A DNA stretch of 64,000 nt, from assembly GCA_050633785.1 (NCBI GenBank), contig JBOEHE010000047.1:1-64000 (forward strand), given 5' to 3'. The stretch's first letter is position 1, and the number at the start of each line of letters is the position of its first letter. The translations under genes were made by a program, and so were the position numbers. This DNA is from CALKZN01 sp050633785. GTDB taxonomy: Bacteria > Pseudomonadota > Gammaproteobacteria > Arenicellales > Arenicellaceae. A model generated the notes under the pieces. That model was not told where the DNA came from. It saw only the letters and a program-made list of their open reading frames with translations, and made no database searches. This document shows positions 17,411-25,301 of this stretch, in pieces.

Positions 17411-18016
17411 TTACTTTCTTAATAACAAGAGTTCATCACCGCATAAATACTTCTTGGTGACAATTGTTGTATGCTGAGCAGGGGGTAAATATGCATGGTA
17501 CACTAAATAATAGTTAGCATTATTAATCTCTATAATCGCTTCTAGAGCCGTTTCGCATTCTGTTCCGGATATATAAACGAAATTACCGATTTTAGCAGCC
17601 CCATCAATCCTTGCTCTATCCCAAATTATGTAGGAATTACCATCAGGCAATCCACAAGATGGCAGTTTAAATCTATCACAGATTTCTTGCTCTTCAACTA
17701 CATCCAATAGCAGTTTTACATCCAATATAGTGAACTCATATTGATTTTCTACGGAGTTAATTGCCTTTAGCTCCCCGCTCAACACAAAGCTTTTTTCTAT
17801 TTCAGAAGGCCTCTCTTCCCAACCATTTAATTCTGAATGAGGTGGAGTCCAAAGAAAATTAGCTTTTCCCGAGCTAACATGATCCTCATTCCAAGTAAGG
17901 GAAACGGGATAGGTTCTACCAACTTTTGGGACGATATCATTTAGAATAATTCTTTTTTGGAAACTTTTCTCCCAGCACAGTTTTGACCATTGCATACTCT
18001 GGCAAAGATTTATCAT
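17411..18016 (-). CDS. Unknown cassette-like protein, 201 residues
   Basis: Not recognised. Soluble, mixed alpha/beta character, no signal peptide. A repeated LLLD/ILD-type hydrophobic pattern and a Cys pair around CDRFKLPSCG are visible near residues 137-146. It is followed after 86 bases by the attC-like site, so it could be the open frame of a gene cassette. Met8 is an alternative start; neither has a strong Shine-Dalgarno site. A GTTAGGG lies 17 bases before the first ATG, the right position for a preceding R' box, but no partner box was found. Confidence 0.5.
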   Translation of the reverse strand: MINLCQSMQWSKLCWEKSFQKRIILNDIVPKVGRTYPVSLTWNEDHVSSGKANFLWTPPHSELNGWEERPSEIEKSFVLSGELKAINSVENQYEFTILDVKLLLDVVEEQEICDRFKLPSCGLPDGNSYIIWDRARIDGAAKIGNFVYISGTECETALEAIIEINNANYYLVYHAYLPPAQHTTIVTKKYLCGDELLLLRK

Positions 18017-18367
18017 GTTTTATATCTATTAATCCCTAACAGTTTGCTCAATAGACCCGTTCCATTTATCACAGTTCTCGCGATCACTTTTTCTTATCCT
18101 TTATATCTTAAACACTTAGGACATCATAAAGAGATCTAGAGAATCGGTCTACTGATTTTAACCTTGGAGTTGTGTCAATAACTGTAAACGCCTGATAAAG
18201 GCGGAGCTGGAAGATTATCAGAAGTTAGATGATTAAACTGACCTATTCAAAGGAAGTGAGTAAGTCGTCAAAATTTGTTATGATTCACTCACGGTTAGTG
18301 CATCATAATATGTACGCTCCTCCGTATTATCGCGGCTGCTGAACCCGATAATAAAAGAGGAAATATA
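18017..18367. other. 350-base gap with minor hairpin; promoter region of the phosphatase operon
   Basis: No gene seen. It must hold the promoters of the leftward cassette-like gene and the rightward phosphatase operon. A small CGCC/GGCG hairpin (18189-18192, 18200-18203) is the only clear structure. An AGAGGA lies just before the ATG at 18368. Confidence 0.4.
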
Positions 18368-18583
18368 ATGGAAAATGTAAGAAATAAAGCTTGGAGGAAA
18401 TTCAAAGCAAAGCTCAAATCAGGAAAGAGAAGTAACAATCAACGGGCTTCAGAAAAAAACTGGAAACTCATATATACCCGTGGAGAAAAGCTTCGTCGTG
18501 CAAGACAACTCAAGGTTGAGTATCCTAAAAGGACAGTGCGCCAAATTCTAGACGATGAGCAACCTTTGGAAATTAAAACATGA
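18368..18583 (+). CDS. Small basic protein coupled to a tyrosine phosphatase
   Basis: 71 residues, strongly Lys/Arg-rich in the first 50 and acidic near the end (DDEQPLE). Not recognised; it could bind nucleic acid or act as the partner of the phosphatase. The start is supported by AGAGGAAA about seven bases upstream. Its stop overlaps the start of the phosphatase gene in an ATGA (18580-18583), so the two are translated together. Confidence 0.65.
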   Translation: MENVRNKAWRKFKAKLKSGKRSNNQRASEKNWKLIYTRGEKLRRARQLKVEYPKRTVRQILDDEQPLEIKT

Positions 18584-18909
18584 GTAACTTGCTTTTTATC
18601 TGTAGCAGGAATCAGTGGCGAAGCCCTACAGCTGAAGCCATTTGGGGAAAACACCCTAACTTCAATACTAGATCTGCAGGTACTAGCCCACGAGCTAGAA
18701 AGACCATTGGCCCAGCGGATATCCGCTGGGCCGACATTAGATTTGTGATGGAGAAAAAATATAAGAACAAGCTAATTGCAGAGTTTACGAGAATGGTGGA
18801 CCATAAACCCATTCACATCTTAGATATACCGGACGAATATAAATATATGGACCCTGATTTAGTTCGGGAACTTGAAAGTATCGTCGAACTATATTTACCA
18901 AAGTCTTAA
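18580..18909 (+). CDS. Low-molecular-weight protein tyrosine phosphatase-like protein
   Basis: 109 residues. The N terminus carries the phosphatase P-loop Cys8-X5-Arg14-Ser15 (CSRNQWRS) preceded by a hydrophobic strand, and IPDEY near residue 84 can supply the catalytic acid. Classic LMW-PTPs have about 150 residues, so this is a short form seen in accessory DNA. Such enzymes remove phosphate from tyrosine kinases or arsenate-type substrates; here the target is unknown. It is fused by overlap to the 71-residue gene and is followed closely by a third gene. Confidence 0.8.
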   Translation: MSNLLFICSRNQWRSPTAEAIWGKHPNFNTRSAGTSPRARKTIGPADIRWADIRFVMEKKYKNKLIAEFTRMVDHKPIHILDIPDEYKYMDPDLVRELESIVELYLPKS

Positions 18910-18934
18910 AAAATTTACGTTTAAAGGAATATTT

Positions 18935-19450
18935 GTGCTGCCAAAGTTCTTTAAAAAAGAAAAGCCAAGAGTTTATATTGATAAGCTAGTAGTATCCCCA
19001 AGAGATGAAATAAAAAAGATTGACCAATGGGGGGCATTTAAATACGAAGACTTAGAAGCAGGCATTCGTGAAAAACTTAACGGTTTAATTCAATTACCTC
19101 ACATCTCATCAAGAGAAACAATACAAGAAAATGACCTTGCCCTTGAAGTAGTTATTATAAATTTGCAGGGAGGTGAATTAGGTAATTTTAATCTTGATGA
19201 TTTAGGTGGTATTCCATTTTTTTGGAGACCTAAAATAGAAATAGCCGCGAGATTATATAACCTTAGCTCTGACACGACACACAGTTCATTTAAGATGACT
19301 GAAAAAATGCCATGGTCTAACTACTTTTCAGGGTTAATTAGCATAAATGGAATTCTTCGCTACAAGCCACTTTTTAGCACAAAAGACCTCGAACCTCTAT
19401 TGTATAGGGCTTGTGAAAAAACGCTTATAAAATTAACAAAATCTATCTAA
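18935..19450 (+). CDS. Unknown protein downstream of the phosphatase, 171 residues
   Basis: The open frame begins inside the phosphatase gene at 18872, but a GTG at 18935 has AAAGGA six bases upstream and lies past the phosphatase stop, so it is the better start. The product is soluble with a basic first ten residues (KFFKKEKPR) and no signal peptide. No family was recognised. The 25-base gap makes it the third gene of the 18368 operon. A GGIPFFWRPK turn near residue 95 is the most distinctive stretch. Confidence 0.65.
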   Translation: MLPKFFKKEKPRVYIDKLVVSPRDEIKKIDQWGAFKYEDLEAGIREKLNGLIQLPHISSRETIQENDLALEVVIINLQGGELGNFNLDDLGGIPFFWRPKIEIAARLYNLSSDTTHSSFKMTEKMPWSNYFSGLISINGILRYKPLFSTKDLEPLLYRACEKTLIKLTKSI

Positions 19451-19484
19451 ATTTTAATACAACATCGAAAGGCTTATCTGTTTT

Positions 19485-19820
19485 TTATTCTACTCTCTCA
19501 AAGGTTGCTGATGTTTTTGTATCATCAAACCTGAACACTGCTTCTTTTCCATCTAGTTTAATCACTTTTGCTTGAATTTCGTTATCCAAACCATCCTCTT
19601 TAATATATAAAACTTGATTTTTTAAAGACCAAGTACCGCTAGTTCCCGGTCTTTGGTGAAGCCACGAGCTAAATACATGATCAGAGCTTAATTCAAATTC
19701 TTCGTAAAGTGTCTCACCACTAATATAACGGTATGCACCATATAAACTTTCATCACTGTCGTTACTTGCAGAGCAAGCAAATGAAAGCAACGCAAGTACG
19801 ATTAAATATATTCTTTTCAT
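19485..19820 (-). CDS. Small outer-membrane lipoprotein, possible immunity to the adjacent muramidase
   Basis: 111 residues. The signal peptide ends in the lipobox LSFAC (Cys16); Ser follows, so outer-membrane sorting is expected. The mature part is a small beta-rich domain with GTWSLKNQVLYI, like lipocalin/META-type folds. It lies 21 bases downstream of the muramidase gene on the same strand. A periplasmic lipoprotein next to a lysozyme-like effector is the classical layout of an immunity protein; this role is inferred from position only. Confidence 0.7.
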   Translation of the reverse strand: MKRIYLIVLALLSFACSASNDSDESLYGAYRYISGETLYEEFELSSDHVFSSWLHQRPGTSGTWSLKNQVLYIKEDGLDNEIQAKVIKLDGKEAVFRFDDTKTSATFERVE

Positions 19821-19841
19821 GCTTAATATATTCCCTTTTAT

Positions 19842-20747
19842 TTAAGGTGTGCCTACAGGAGACGGGGTTTTATTTTTCTTAGACTGAGCTTTAAACTTAT
19901 TGTACTCATTTGCCATTTTTACATCATAATTATTTTTTTTGTAAGAAGGCCCATTATATGAGCGAGCAAACCTTGCCCAATCTTTCTTTTGTATGGCTGT
20001 AAGTAGTGTTTTATTAGCTTTAATAAAGCTTGCAAATGCGTCAAGGTGCTTCGCTTCACTAACCATCATGTCTTCGACATATTTATTAACCGATGTATAC
20101 CCTGCTTGCTTATAGTTCTCACCCATTATTTGAAACTTTCCCCATGAGGCAGAACGTAGAGCGGCTTCTTCATTTAGAACAGCTGCTCGGTACAATTTTA
20201 AATACTGAGCTGAAAAGGCGCCATAAGAGCCTGAAGCGTATGGACCTGATATATCAGAGTGCGTTTTATTATATATCTTCTTTGTTGCGTTTCTAAAGTA
20301 ATGACGCTCGAATAATATCCTCGGCCTACCCATAACATCCCAAGCATTTCCACTTGATTCTACTTCGGCAACCGCTTTGATTGCTTCCATCTCACAATTT
20401 AACAAGGTAGCAGCTTGCTTATAGTCTTTATCACTTAATTTAGCTGTATTGACGTTATAGCATACGTTAAAAATAAGATGCTTAGGCTTAGGGATATGGT
20501 TAATATTTAACCGGCTTAAAGTAAAGCCGTTTGGATCAACTCGGCCATCAGGTTTTTTCAATGAGCATGCATTTTTCTGAAACAATATAATTGCTTGTTC
20601 CAGAGCTTTATCATATTTCCCTTTAGTTGCTACAACATAAGGATGTACCCATTGTTTATGCCAAGACATAAGCTGTCTTATGATAAGTACATCTTTGGGA
20701 TCGTTTTTACCGCCTTTACCTACACTACCTGATATTACCTTGGCCAT
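19842..20747 (-). CDS. N-acetylmuramidase (PF11860/DUF3380-type) with N-terminal peptidoglycan-binding region
   Basis: 301 residues, no signal peptide. Residues 1-85 resemble a peptidoglycan-binding module (ALEQAIILFQK, RVDPNGFTL). Residues about 110-290 match N-acetylmuramidases: AVAEVESSGNAWD with the likely catalytic glutamate (Glu128 or Glu130), ILFERHYF, SWGKFQIMGENY and FARSYNGPSYKKNNYD. The family is used by phage endolysins and by type VI secretion effectors. No phage or T6SS genes adjoin it. AAAGGAG nine bases before the ATG confirms the start. It is paired with the downstream lipoprotein. Confidence 0.85.
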   Translation of the reverse strand: MAKVISGSVGKGGKNDPKDVLIIRQLMSWHKQWVHPYVVATKGKYDKALEQAIILFQKNACSLKKPDGRVDPNGFTLSRLNINHIPKPKHLIFNVCYNVNTAKLSDKDYKQAATLLNCEMEAIKAVAEVESSGNAWDVMGRPRILFERHYFRNATKKIYNKTHSDISGPYASGSYGAFSAQYLKLYRAAVLNEEAALRSASWGKFQIMGENYKQAGYTSVNKYVEDMMVSEAKHLDAFASFIKANKTLLTAIQKKDWARFARSYNGPSYKKNNYDVKMANEYNKFKAQSKKNKTPSPVGTP

Positions 20748-21097
20748 TATTCATATCTCCTTTACATGTTTGTAGTCGGCTATTGAGAGGTTGTTAAATA
20801 AAATGTCCGATTTAACTTTATTGATAAATTATTGCGATCCTATTAGCCGATAAGTTCCAACGCAAGTGATTAAAATGAAAATGACATGCTGTAAATTAAT
20901 GGTGAGGAATCCATCACAAAACACTGTCGCCTAATTCATCATGCATATATTGAAGGTGACTTGCGGGATATTATTGGGTGTCCAAAAGGTGTCCAGTTTA
21001 TAGCCCTAAAAAGGCGTTTAAAGACTGGTTTGGTTTTTGGGGGAAGCTCTGAAAGCCCCGTTTTATGGGGTAATGACGGATATAGACGGTTTTGAAA
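20748..21097. other. 350-base gap next to the tRNA-Ser 3' end
   Basis: No gene seen. It contains GTGTCC twice in close succession (about 20978-20996), a motif style common beside integrated elements. There is no integrase and no copy of the tRNA 3' end, so an old or decayed island junction is possible but unproved. Confidence 0.35.
21056..21070 (-). terminator. Weak hairpin downstream of tRNA-Ser
   Basis: CCCC (21056-21059) and GGGG (21067-21070) form a short stem. On the minus strand it is followed by CTTTC, 28 bases beyond the CCA end of the tRNA gene. The stem is only four pairs, so termination activity is uncertain. Confidence 0.3.
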
Positions 21098-21188
21098 TGG
21101 CGGAGAAGGAGGGATTCGAACCCTCGAAGGGCTATTAACCCTTGCTGGTTTTCAAGACCAGTGCATTCAGCCGCTCTGCCACCTCTCC
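21098..21188 (-). tRNA. tRNA-Ser (anticodon UGA)
   Basis: A 91-base serine-type tRNA with a long variable arm and an encoded CCA. The acceptor stem GGAGAGG pairs with CCTTCTCC. The anticodon loop reads C-TTGA-AA, giving anticodon TGA for UCN codons, and the T arm contains GGTTCGAATCC. Its 3' end faces the accessory block to the left, the usual side for integrated elements. The serS gene lies 30 kb away across the polysaccharide locus. Confidence 0.96.
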
Positions 21189-21268
21189 AGAATCTTTCAA
21201 GCATCGGTAAAACGGGTATAAAACCGTCTCACTCAAAGCGGAACGCAATGTTATACGAGACTTGAGCT

Positions 21269-22315
21269 TTAGACAATGGTTTCTTGAAGAATTTTCTGTC
21301 TACTGAAGCGCCATTGTATCAATAAATGCATCAAAAACAGTACTGAGAACACAATTGTCTGTTTTGCCTGTGGATAAGACAAGTGATGGGCCACCATTCC
21401 TATAGCTGCATAGGCTAAAAACAAGACCAACATAAACAGTAATGTCAGGTTAACAGAACCAACACGATCAAATATATGATGGTGCAAATGAATTTTGTCA
21501 GCACTGAAAGGTGAACGGCCGTATAGAGGTCTGATCAACATCACACTGATAGTATCAAAAAGAGGTAAGGCTAACAGCCAGACTGCAAAAATAGGGTCAA
21601 ACAAACGGTCAACTTGTTGCGACCCATTGATTAAAAGCCAAGCCAATAAAAAGCCCAGCAAAGTGCTGCCAGCATCCCCCATAAAGACACGTGCATGGTG
21701 TTGACGGAATCGACAGTTAAAAAGCAAGAACCCTGATATCGCCCCCATAGTGACCACAATCAATGCATCATAAGGGAACTCAAACCAGAACAGACTCAAA
21801 ACACATAAAGCCAATAACACCTGACTACCAGCTAGGCCATCGAGGCCATCAGACATATTGATAGCGTTGATCACCCCAACCGTGGCAAATATCGTCATAA
21901 CAGTGGAGAAACGTCCCAAAAACAAGGTTTTATTGGAAAATAATTCTCCCAAGTCGAATAGAATATTGCTGTGTTGCACCATTATCCATGCCGCAAAAAC
22001 CTGTACTAACAAACGCCAGAAAAAAGGCAAATTGTGTTTATCATCAATGACTCCCACTACGACCAGTAATGCTGCGGCTAATAAAAAAGGTAGTAGGTCG
22101 ACCAAACCGACAAACGGTTGTGTGATAACCAGACTTGCTACAACTGCTATGAATATTGCAATACCTCCAGTCAAAGGAGTTGCCTTAGCATGATCACGGT
22201 GTTGTCCAGGTACAGCAATTAAACCATAGCGCGGTGCCAGCACCATTAATATTCCATTGCTGGCTGCGCTGAGCACAACAGCCAGAAAAAATATAAGAAC
22301 CATATCAATTGCCAC
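21269..22315 (-). CDS. wecA: Undecaprenyl-phosphate GlcNAc-1-phosphate transferase WecA-like
   Basis: 348 residues with about eleven membrane helices. WecA transfers GlcNAc-1-P from UDP-GlcNAc to undecaprenyl phosphate and starts O-antigen or capsule repeat units. Key motifs: Mg-binding DDKHNLP, the NMSDGLDGLAG loop, FMGDAGS and the cytoplasmic HLHHHIFDR loop. The first start is a GTG overlapping the carbamoyltransferase gene by 11 bases. An ATG at 22303, one base after that gene's stop, is an equally good start. As the only priming enzyme in the locus it probably initiates the polysaccharide. Confidence 0.93.
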   Translation of the reverse strand: MAIDMVLIFFLAVVLSAASNGILMVLAPRYGLIAVPGQHRDHAKATPLTGGIAIFIAVVASLVITQPFVGLVDLLPFLLAAALLVVVGVIDDKHNLPFFWRLLVQVFAAWIMVQHSNILFDLGELFSNKTLFLGRFSTVMTIFATVGVINAINMSDGLDGLAGSQVLLALCVLSLFWFEFPYDALIVVTMGAISGFLLFNCRFRQHHARVFMGDAGSTLLGFLLAWLLINGSQQVDRLFDPIFAVWLLALPLFDTISVMLIRPLYGRSPFSADKIHLHHHIFDRVGSVNLTLLFMLVLFLAYAAIGMVAHHLSYPQAKQTIVFSVLFLMHLLIQWRFSRQKILQETIV

Positions 22316-24050
22316 GACGAATCACCACATGTTCCAACACCAACATATCCATATCAGTACGCAAAAAACAGTCAATCGCCTCCTGCGGTTGACACACAAC
22401 CGGTTCATTTTCATTAAATGAGGTATTCAATAATATTGGCACTTCGGTTGCTTCATGGAAATGCTTGATCAAGCGGTAGTACCGAGGATTCCCAGCCTCA
22501 GTGACAGTCTGCAAACGACCGGAACCATCGGCATGAGTCACTGCCGGAATCAATGATCGCTTATCCTCTTTGACAGGGAAAACCTTCATCATAAAAGGCA
22601 CATCGTCGTCCATGTCGAACCAATCGCTGACATGTTCACGCAATATTGCCGGGGCAAATGGACGAAATGACTCACGTCGCTTAATCTTCAAATTAAGAAT
22701 GTCTTTCATGTCTGTCCGGCGTGGATCACCCAGAATTGAGCGATTACCCAATGCTCGTGGCCCCCATTCCATCGCTCCTTGAAACCACCCTACGACTCCA
22801 CCTTCCTGCAAACAGGCAATGACCTCAGGGTATAGCTCATCATCTTTATTGGTCGTATTGATCTGACAATTATTACCAATGAACGTATCTTTATTGCTCA
22901 TAACAATTGAATCAATTTGATGGCGGTTAAAGCTAGGCCCCCAATAGGCATGGGCCATGGGAGATCGTGGATTCAAGCCATGTCTTTGCCCCGCCAACAT
23001 CGCCGCACCTATAGCACCACCAGCATCACCAGCTGCCGCTTGTATATAACTTTTCTTGCAGGCTGTACTGGAATATATTTTGCCATTGGCAACCGAGTTC
23101 ATGCCACATCCCCCGGCAACCGAGACCGACGTTAAACCCGTCGTGCGTTGTGCGTGATTCAATAAGTGAAAGAACGCTCGTTCATAAGCATTCTGTACTG
23201 AATGGGCTAAATCCTTGTGGCGTTGTTCAAGAGGTTCATCCGCCTGACGAGCTGGTCCCAGCAATTGAGTCAAAGCGGCAGAGAATAAGGTAGATACTTG
23301 TGGTGCACCATCATCCCATTGGTAAGCCACAGGCTGGCGATGGTGGGTGAAATACTGGGTGTCGAGTGCAAACAAACCAGCAGACTTGTGCAGAAGTATT
23401 TCATCCATGGCCTTAGCATAGTGATTGCTGCCATAAGGTGCTAAACCCATGATTTTATATTCATCCCCGTAATGATGAAAACCTAAAAACTGAGTTAAAG
23501 CTTGATAGAATATACCCAATGAGTGCGGAAAATAAACCCGATTCTGTACATCCAATTGATCAGCGGACCCAATTGCCCAGGCAGCACTGCTGAAATCGCC
23601 GAAACCATCAACCGACAAGACTATTGACTCATCAAAAGGTGATGCATAAAACGCTGAAGCCAAATGACACTCATGATGTTCTATGTGCTCTATAGCGCCA
23701 CTAAACGCCGCGCCTGGTATGTTTTTTTCCAAAAATTCTTCCAGGCTGGTTCGCTGTTTGCGTATAACCATTTTTTCACGGATTAATGACCAGGATGCCT
23801 GCCCTGTCATTAAAAACTGTATTTTTTGCTTTCTGGCAGCACGCTTATCGGTATTAATCGCAATAATATCAATATCATTCAAGGCCAAGCCTGAACTCTC
23901 AAGGCAAAACTGTATTGCTTCGCTGGGAAAGCCAGCCCAATGTTTAATTCGGCGGAAACGCTCTTCTTCTGCCGCAACTTGTAATTGCCCATCAATAAAT
24001 AGACACGCGGCTGAATCACCGTGAAATGCATTGATACCGATTATATTCAT
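22305..24050 (-). CDS. NodU/CmcH-family carbamoyltransferase
   Basis: 581 residues, full length. These enzymes transfer a carbamoyl group from carbamoyl phosphate to a sugar hydroxyl via carbamoyl-AMP. The N-terminal ASKHA-like domain begins MNIIGINAFHGDSA and contains HHECHLASAFY and VDGFGD, whose histidines bind iron. The C-terminal domain shows MEWGPRALGNRSILGDPR. In polysaccharide loci such enzymes decorate sugars with O-carbamoyl groups. It overlaps wecA and ends the glycosyltransferase series. Confidence 0.9.
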   Translation of the reverse strand: MNIIGINAFHGDSAACLFIDGQLQVAAEEERFRRIKHWAGFPSEAIQFCLESSGLALNDIDIIAINTDKRAARKQKIQFLMTGQASWSLIREKMVIRKQRTSLEEFLEKNIPGAAFSGAIEHIEHHECHLASAFYASPFDESIVLSVDGFGDFSSAAWAIGSADQLDVQNRVYFPHSLGIFYQALTQFLGFHHYGDEYKIMGLAPYGSNHYAKAMDEILLHKSAGLFALDTQYFTHHRQPVAYQWDDGAPQVSTLFSAALTQLLGPARQADEPLEQRHKDLAHSVQNAYERAFFHLLNHAQRTTGLTSVSVAGGCGMNSVANGKIYSSTACKKSYIQAAAGDAGGAIGAAMLAGQRHGLNPRSPMAHAYWGPSFNRHQIDSIVMSNKDTFIGNNCQINTTNKDDELYPEVIACLQEGGVVGWFQGAMEWGPRALGNRSILGDPRRTDMKDILNLKIKRRESFRPFAPAILREHVSDWFDMDDDVPFMMKVFPVKEDKRSLIPAVTHADGSGRLQTVTEAGNPRYYRLIKHFHEATEVPILLNTSFNENEPVVCQPQEAIDCFLRTDMDMLVLEHVVIRRGN

Positions 24051-24104
24051 GAGATTATCATTATTATTGTTATCGTGTTAAAGCGTGTTTTCTCAATGGG
24101 TTCA

Positions 24105-25289
24105 TTATAAAGGCACTGAGTCTCCCAACATGAGCTTTTGGTATTGGCTTGCCATTCTGGAGGCAATAACTGGCCAGGAAAAAGAGTCTCGAACCGCTTT
24201 TTGTCCATTCAACCCGCACTGTTCACGTAATGAGACATCTTGTAATAAGCGGTTGATTGCTGTCGCGATAGCATTGGCATCCGGGTCAACTACAACCCCA
24301 GCATCATGTGCTTTTACAGCAGCTGAGGCACCCACACCGGCAGTCACCACAACCGGGCAGGCATAGGCCATAGCTTCCAGGACCACATTACCAAAATTTT
24401 CATTGTCAGAGCATAAAGCCAATATCGTTGAACGACGTAGCAATTGTTCTTTTTGTTTATTATCAACAAAACCGGTGAAAGTTACCCTGCTTCTCAGGCC
24501 TTTGCTGTCGATCAATTTCTGCAGTTTTCGGATATAGTTTTCATCATCATTACCAGCAATAGTCAAACGCACTTCGGGACACTGTTGAATCGCATTGATA
24601 AGCAATTCCAAACCTTTTTTCCAACTGATACGCCCAAGATACAACACTTCATTATCAGTGCGAATATCATCTATGGGTGCTGTCTTCTGTTGCAGGACAT
24701 CAACACCGTTTTCCAATACAAAGCCAGTTTTATTGTTTAGACCAATTTGTCGCATTACTTCATGCGCATCCGCTTTTTCCTGGTTTGAGGTAAAATGCAA
24801 AGCAGTAGCGTTAGACAAATTACTCCGTTCAAACAATTTTAACCACGCTGTTTTTAACCAACGGTTTTTACGTTCGATTAAGCCTCTAACCAGCATGCCC
24901 CGGGGTGAGATAATGTAAGGGACTTTGTATCGCACAGCCTGCTTGGCAGCAAACCAGGTTGGCCATAAATACACGGAATGCAAATGAATTAAATCAAATT
25001 TCCCGGCTTCTTGTTGCAGATAACGAGCCATATCGTTTGAACGATATAAGCGCCGCGACCACCCCTTATGGCGTTGATTAGCTGCAAAGTAAAACACTTT
25101 CACACCATCAACATCAACGGCTTGGCCAGTTGCCACATCAAGCTCGTCGGGACCATCCACACTGGTTGTACAGACAGTAACATGATGTCCTGCTGCCACT
25201 AACCCACGGCACAAGCCATGAACCGATACAATCGGACCACCATAGCGATAAGCAGGCAGATACGAAGGAACGACATGAAGAATATTCAC
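24105..25289 (-). CDS. Glycosyltransferase family 4
   Basis: 394 residues with the GT-B fold. The N-terminal domain begins NILHVVPSYLPAYRYGGP, and the C-terminal nucleotide-sugar domain (from about 200) has LYLGRISWKKGLELLI and the ENFGNVVLEAMAYACPVV motif that binds the donor. It is retaining and cytoplasmic or membrane-associated. The donor and linkage cannot be read from sequence. It is separated from the upstream membrane protein by 12 bases, in the same operon. Confidence 0.88.
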   Translation of the reverse strand: MNILHVVPSYLPAYRYGGPIVSVHGLCRGLVAAGHHVTVCTTSVDGPDELDVATGQAVDVDGVKVFYFAANQRHKGWSRRLYRSNDMARYLQQEAGKFDLIHLHSVYLWPTWFAAKQAVRYKVPYIISPRGMLVRGLIERKNRWLKTAWLKLFERSNLSNATALHFTSNQEKADAHEVMRQIGLNNKTGFVLENGVDVLQQKTAPIDDIRTDNEVLYLGRISWKKGLELLINAIQQCPEVRLTIAGNDDENYIRKLQKLIDSKGLRSRVTFTGFVDNKQKEQLLRRSTILALCSDNENFGNVVLEAMAYACPVVVTAGVGASAAVKAHDAGVVVDPDANAIATAINRLLQDVSLREQCGLNGQKAVRDSFSWPVIASRMASQYQKLMLGDSVPL

Positions 25290-25301
25290 TAGACCTCCAA
25301 A

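Noticed and set aside
18017..18130. Second attC site before the 201-residue gene
   Set aside because: A GTTAGGG occurs at the right place, but no paired RYYYAAC box or inner stem was found.
20748..21097. Integrase remnant or direct repeat of the tRNA 3' end
   Set aside because: No frame resembles a tyrosine recombinase, and the tRNA end was not found repeated in the accessory block by eye.
20998..21204. Open frame of 68 residues on the minus strand
   Set aside because: It covers the tRNA-Ser gene; structure and CCA end make the tRNA certain and the frame a by-product.
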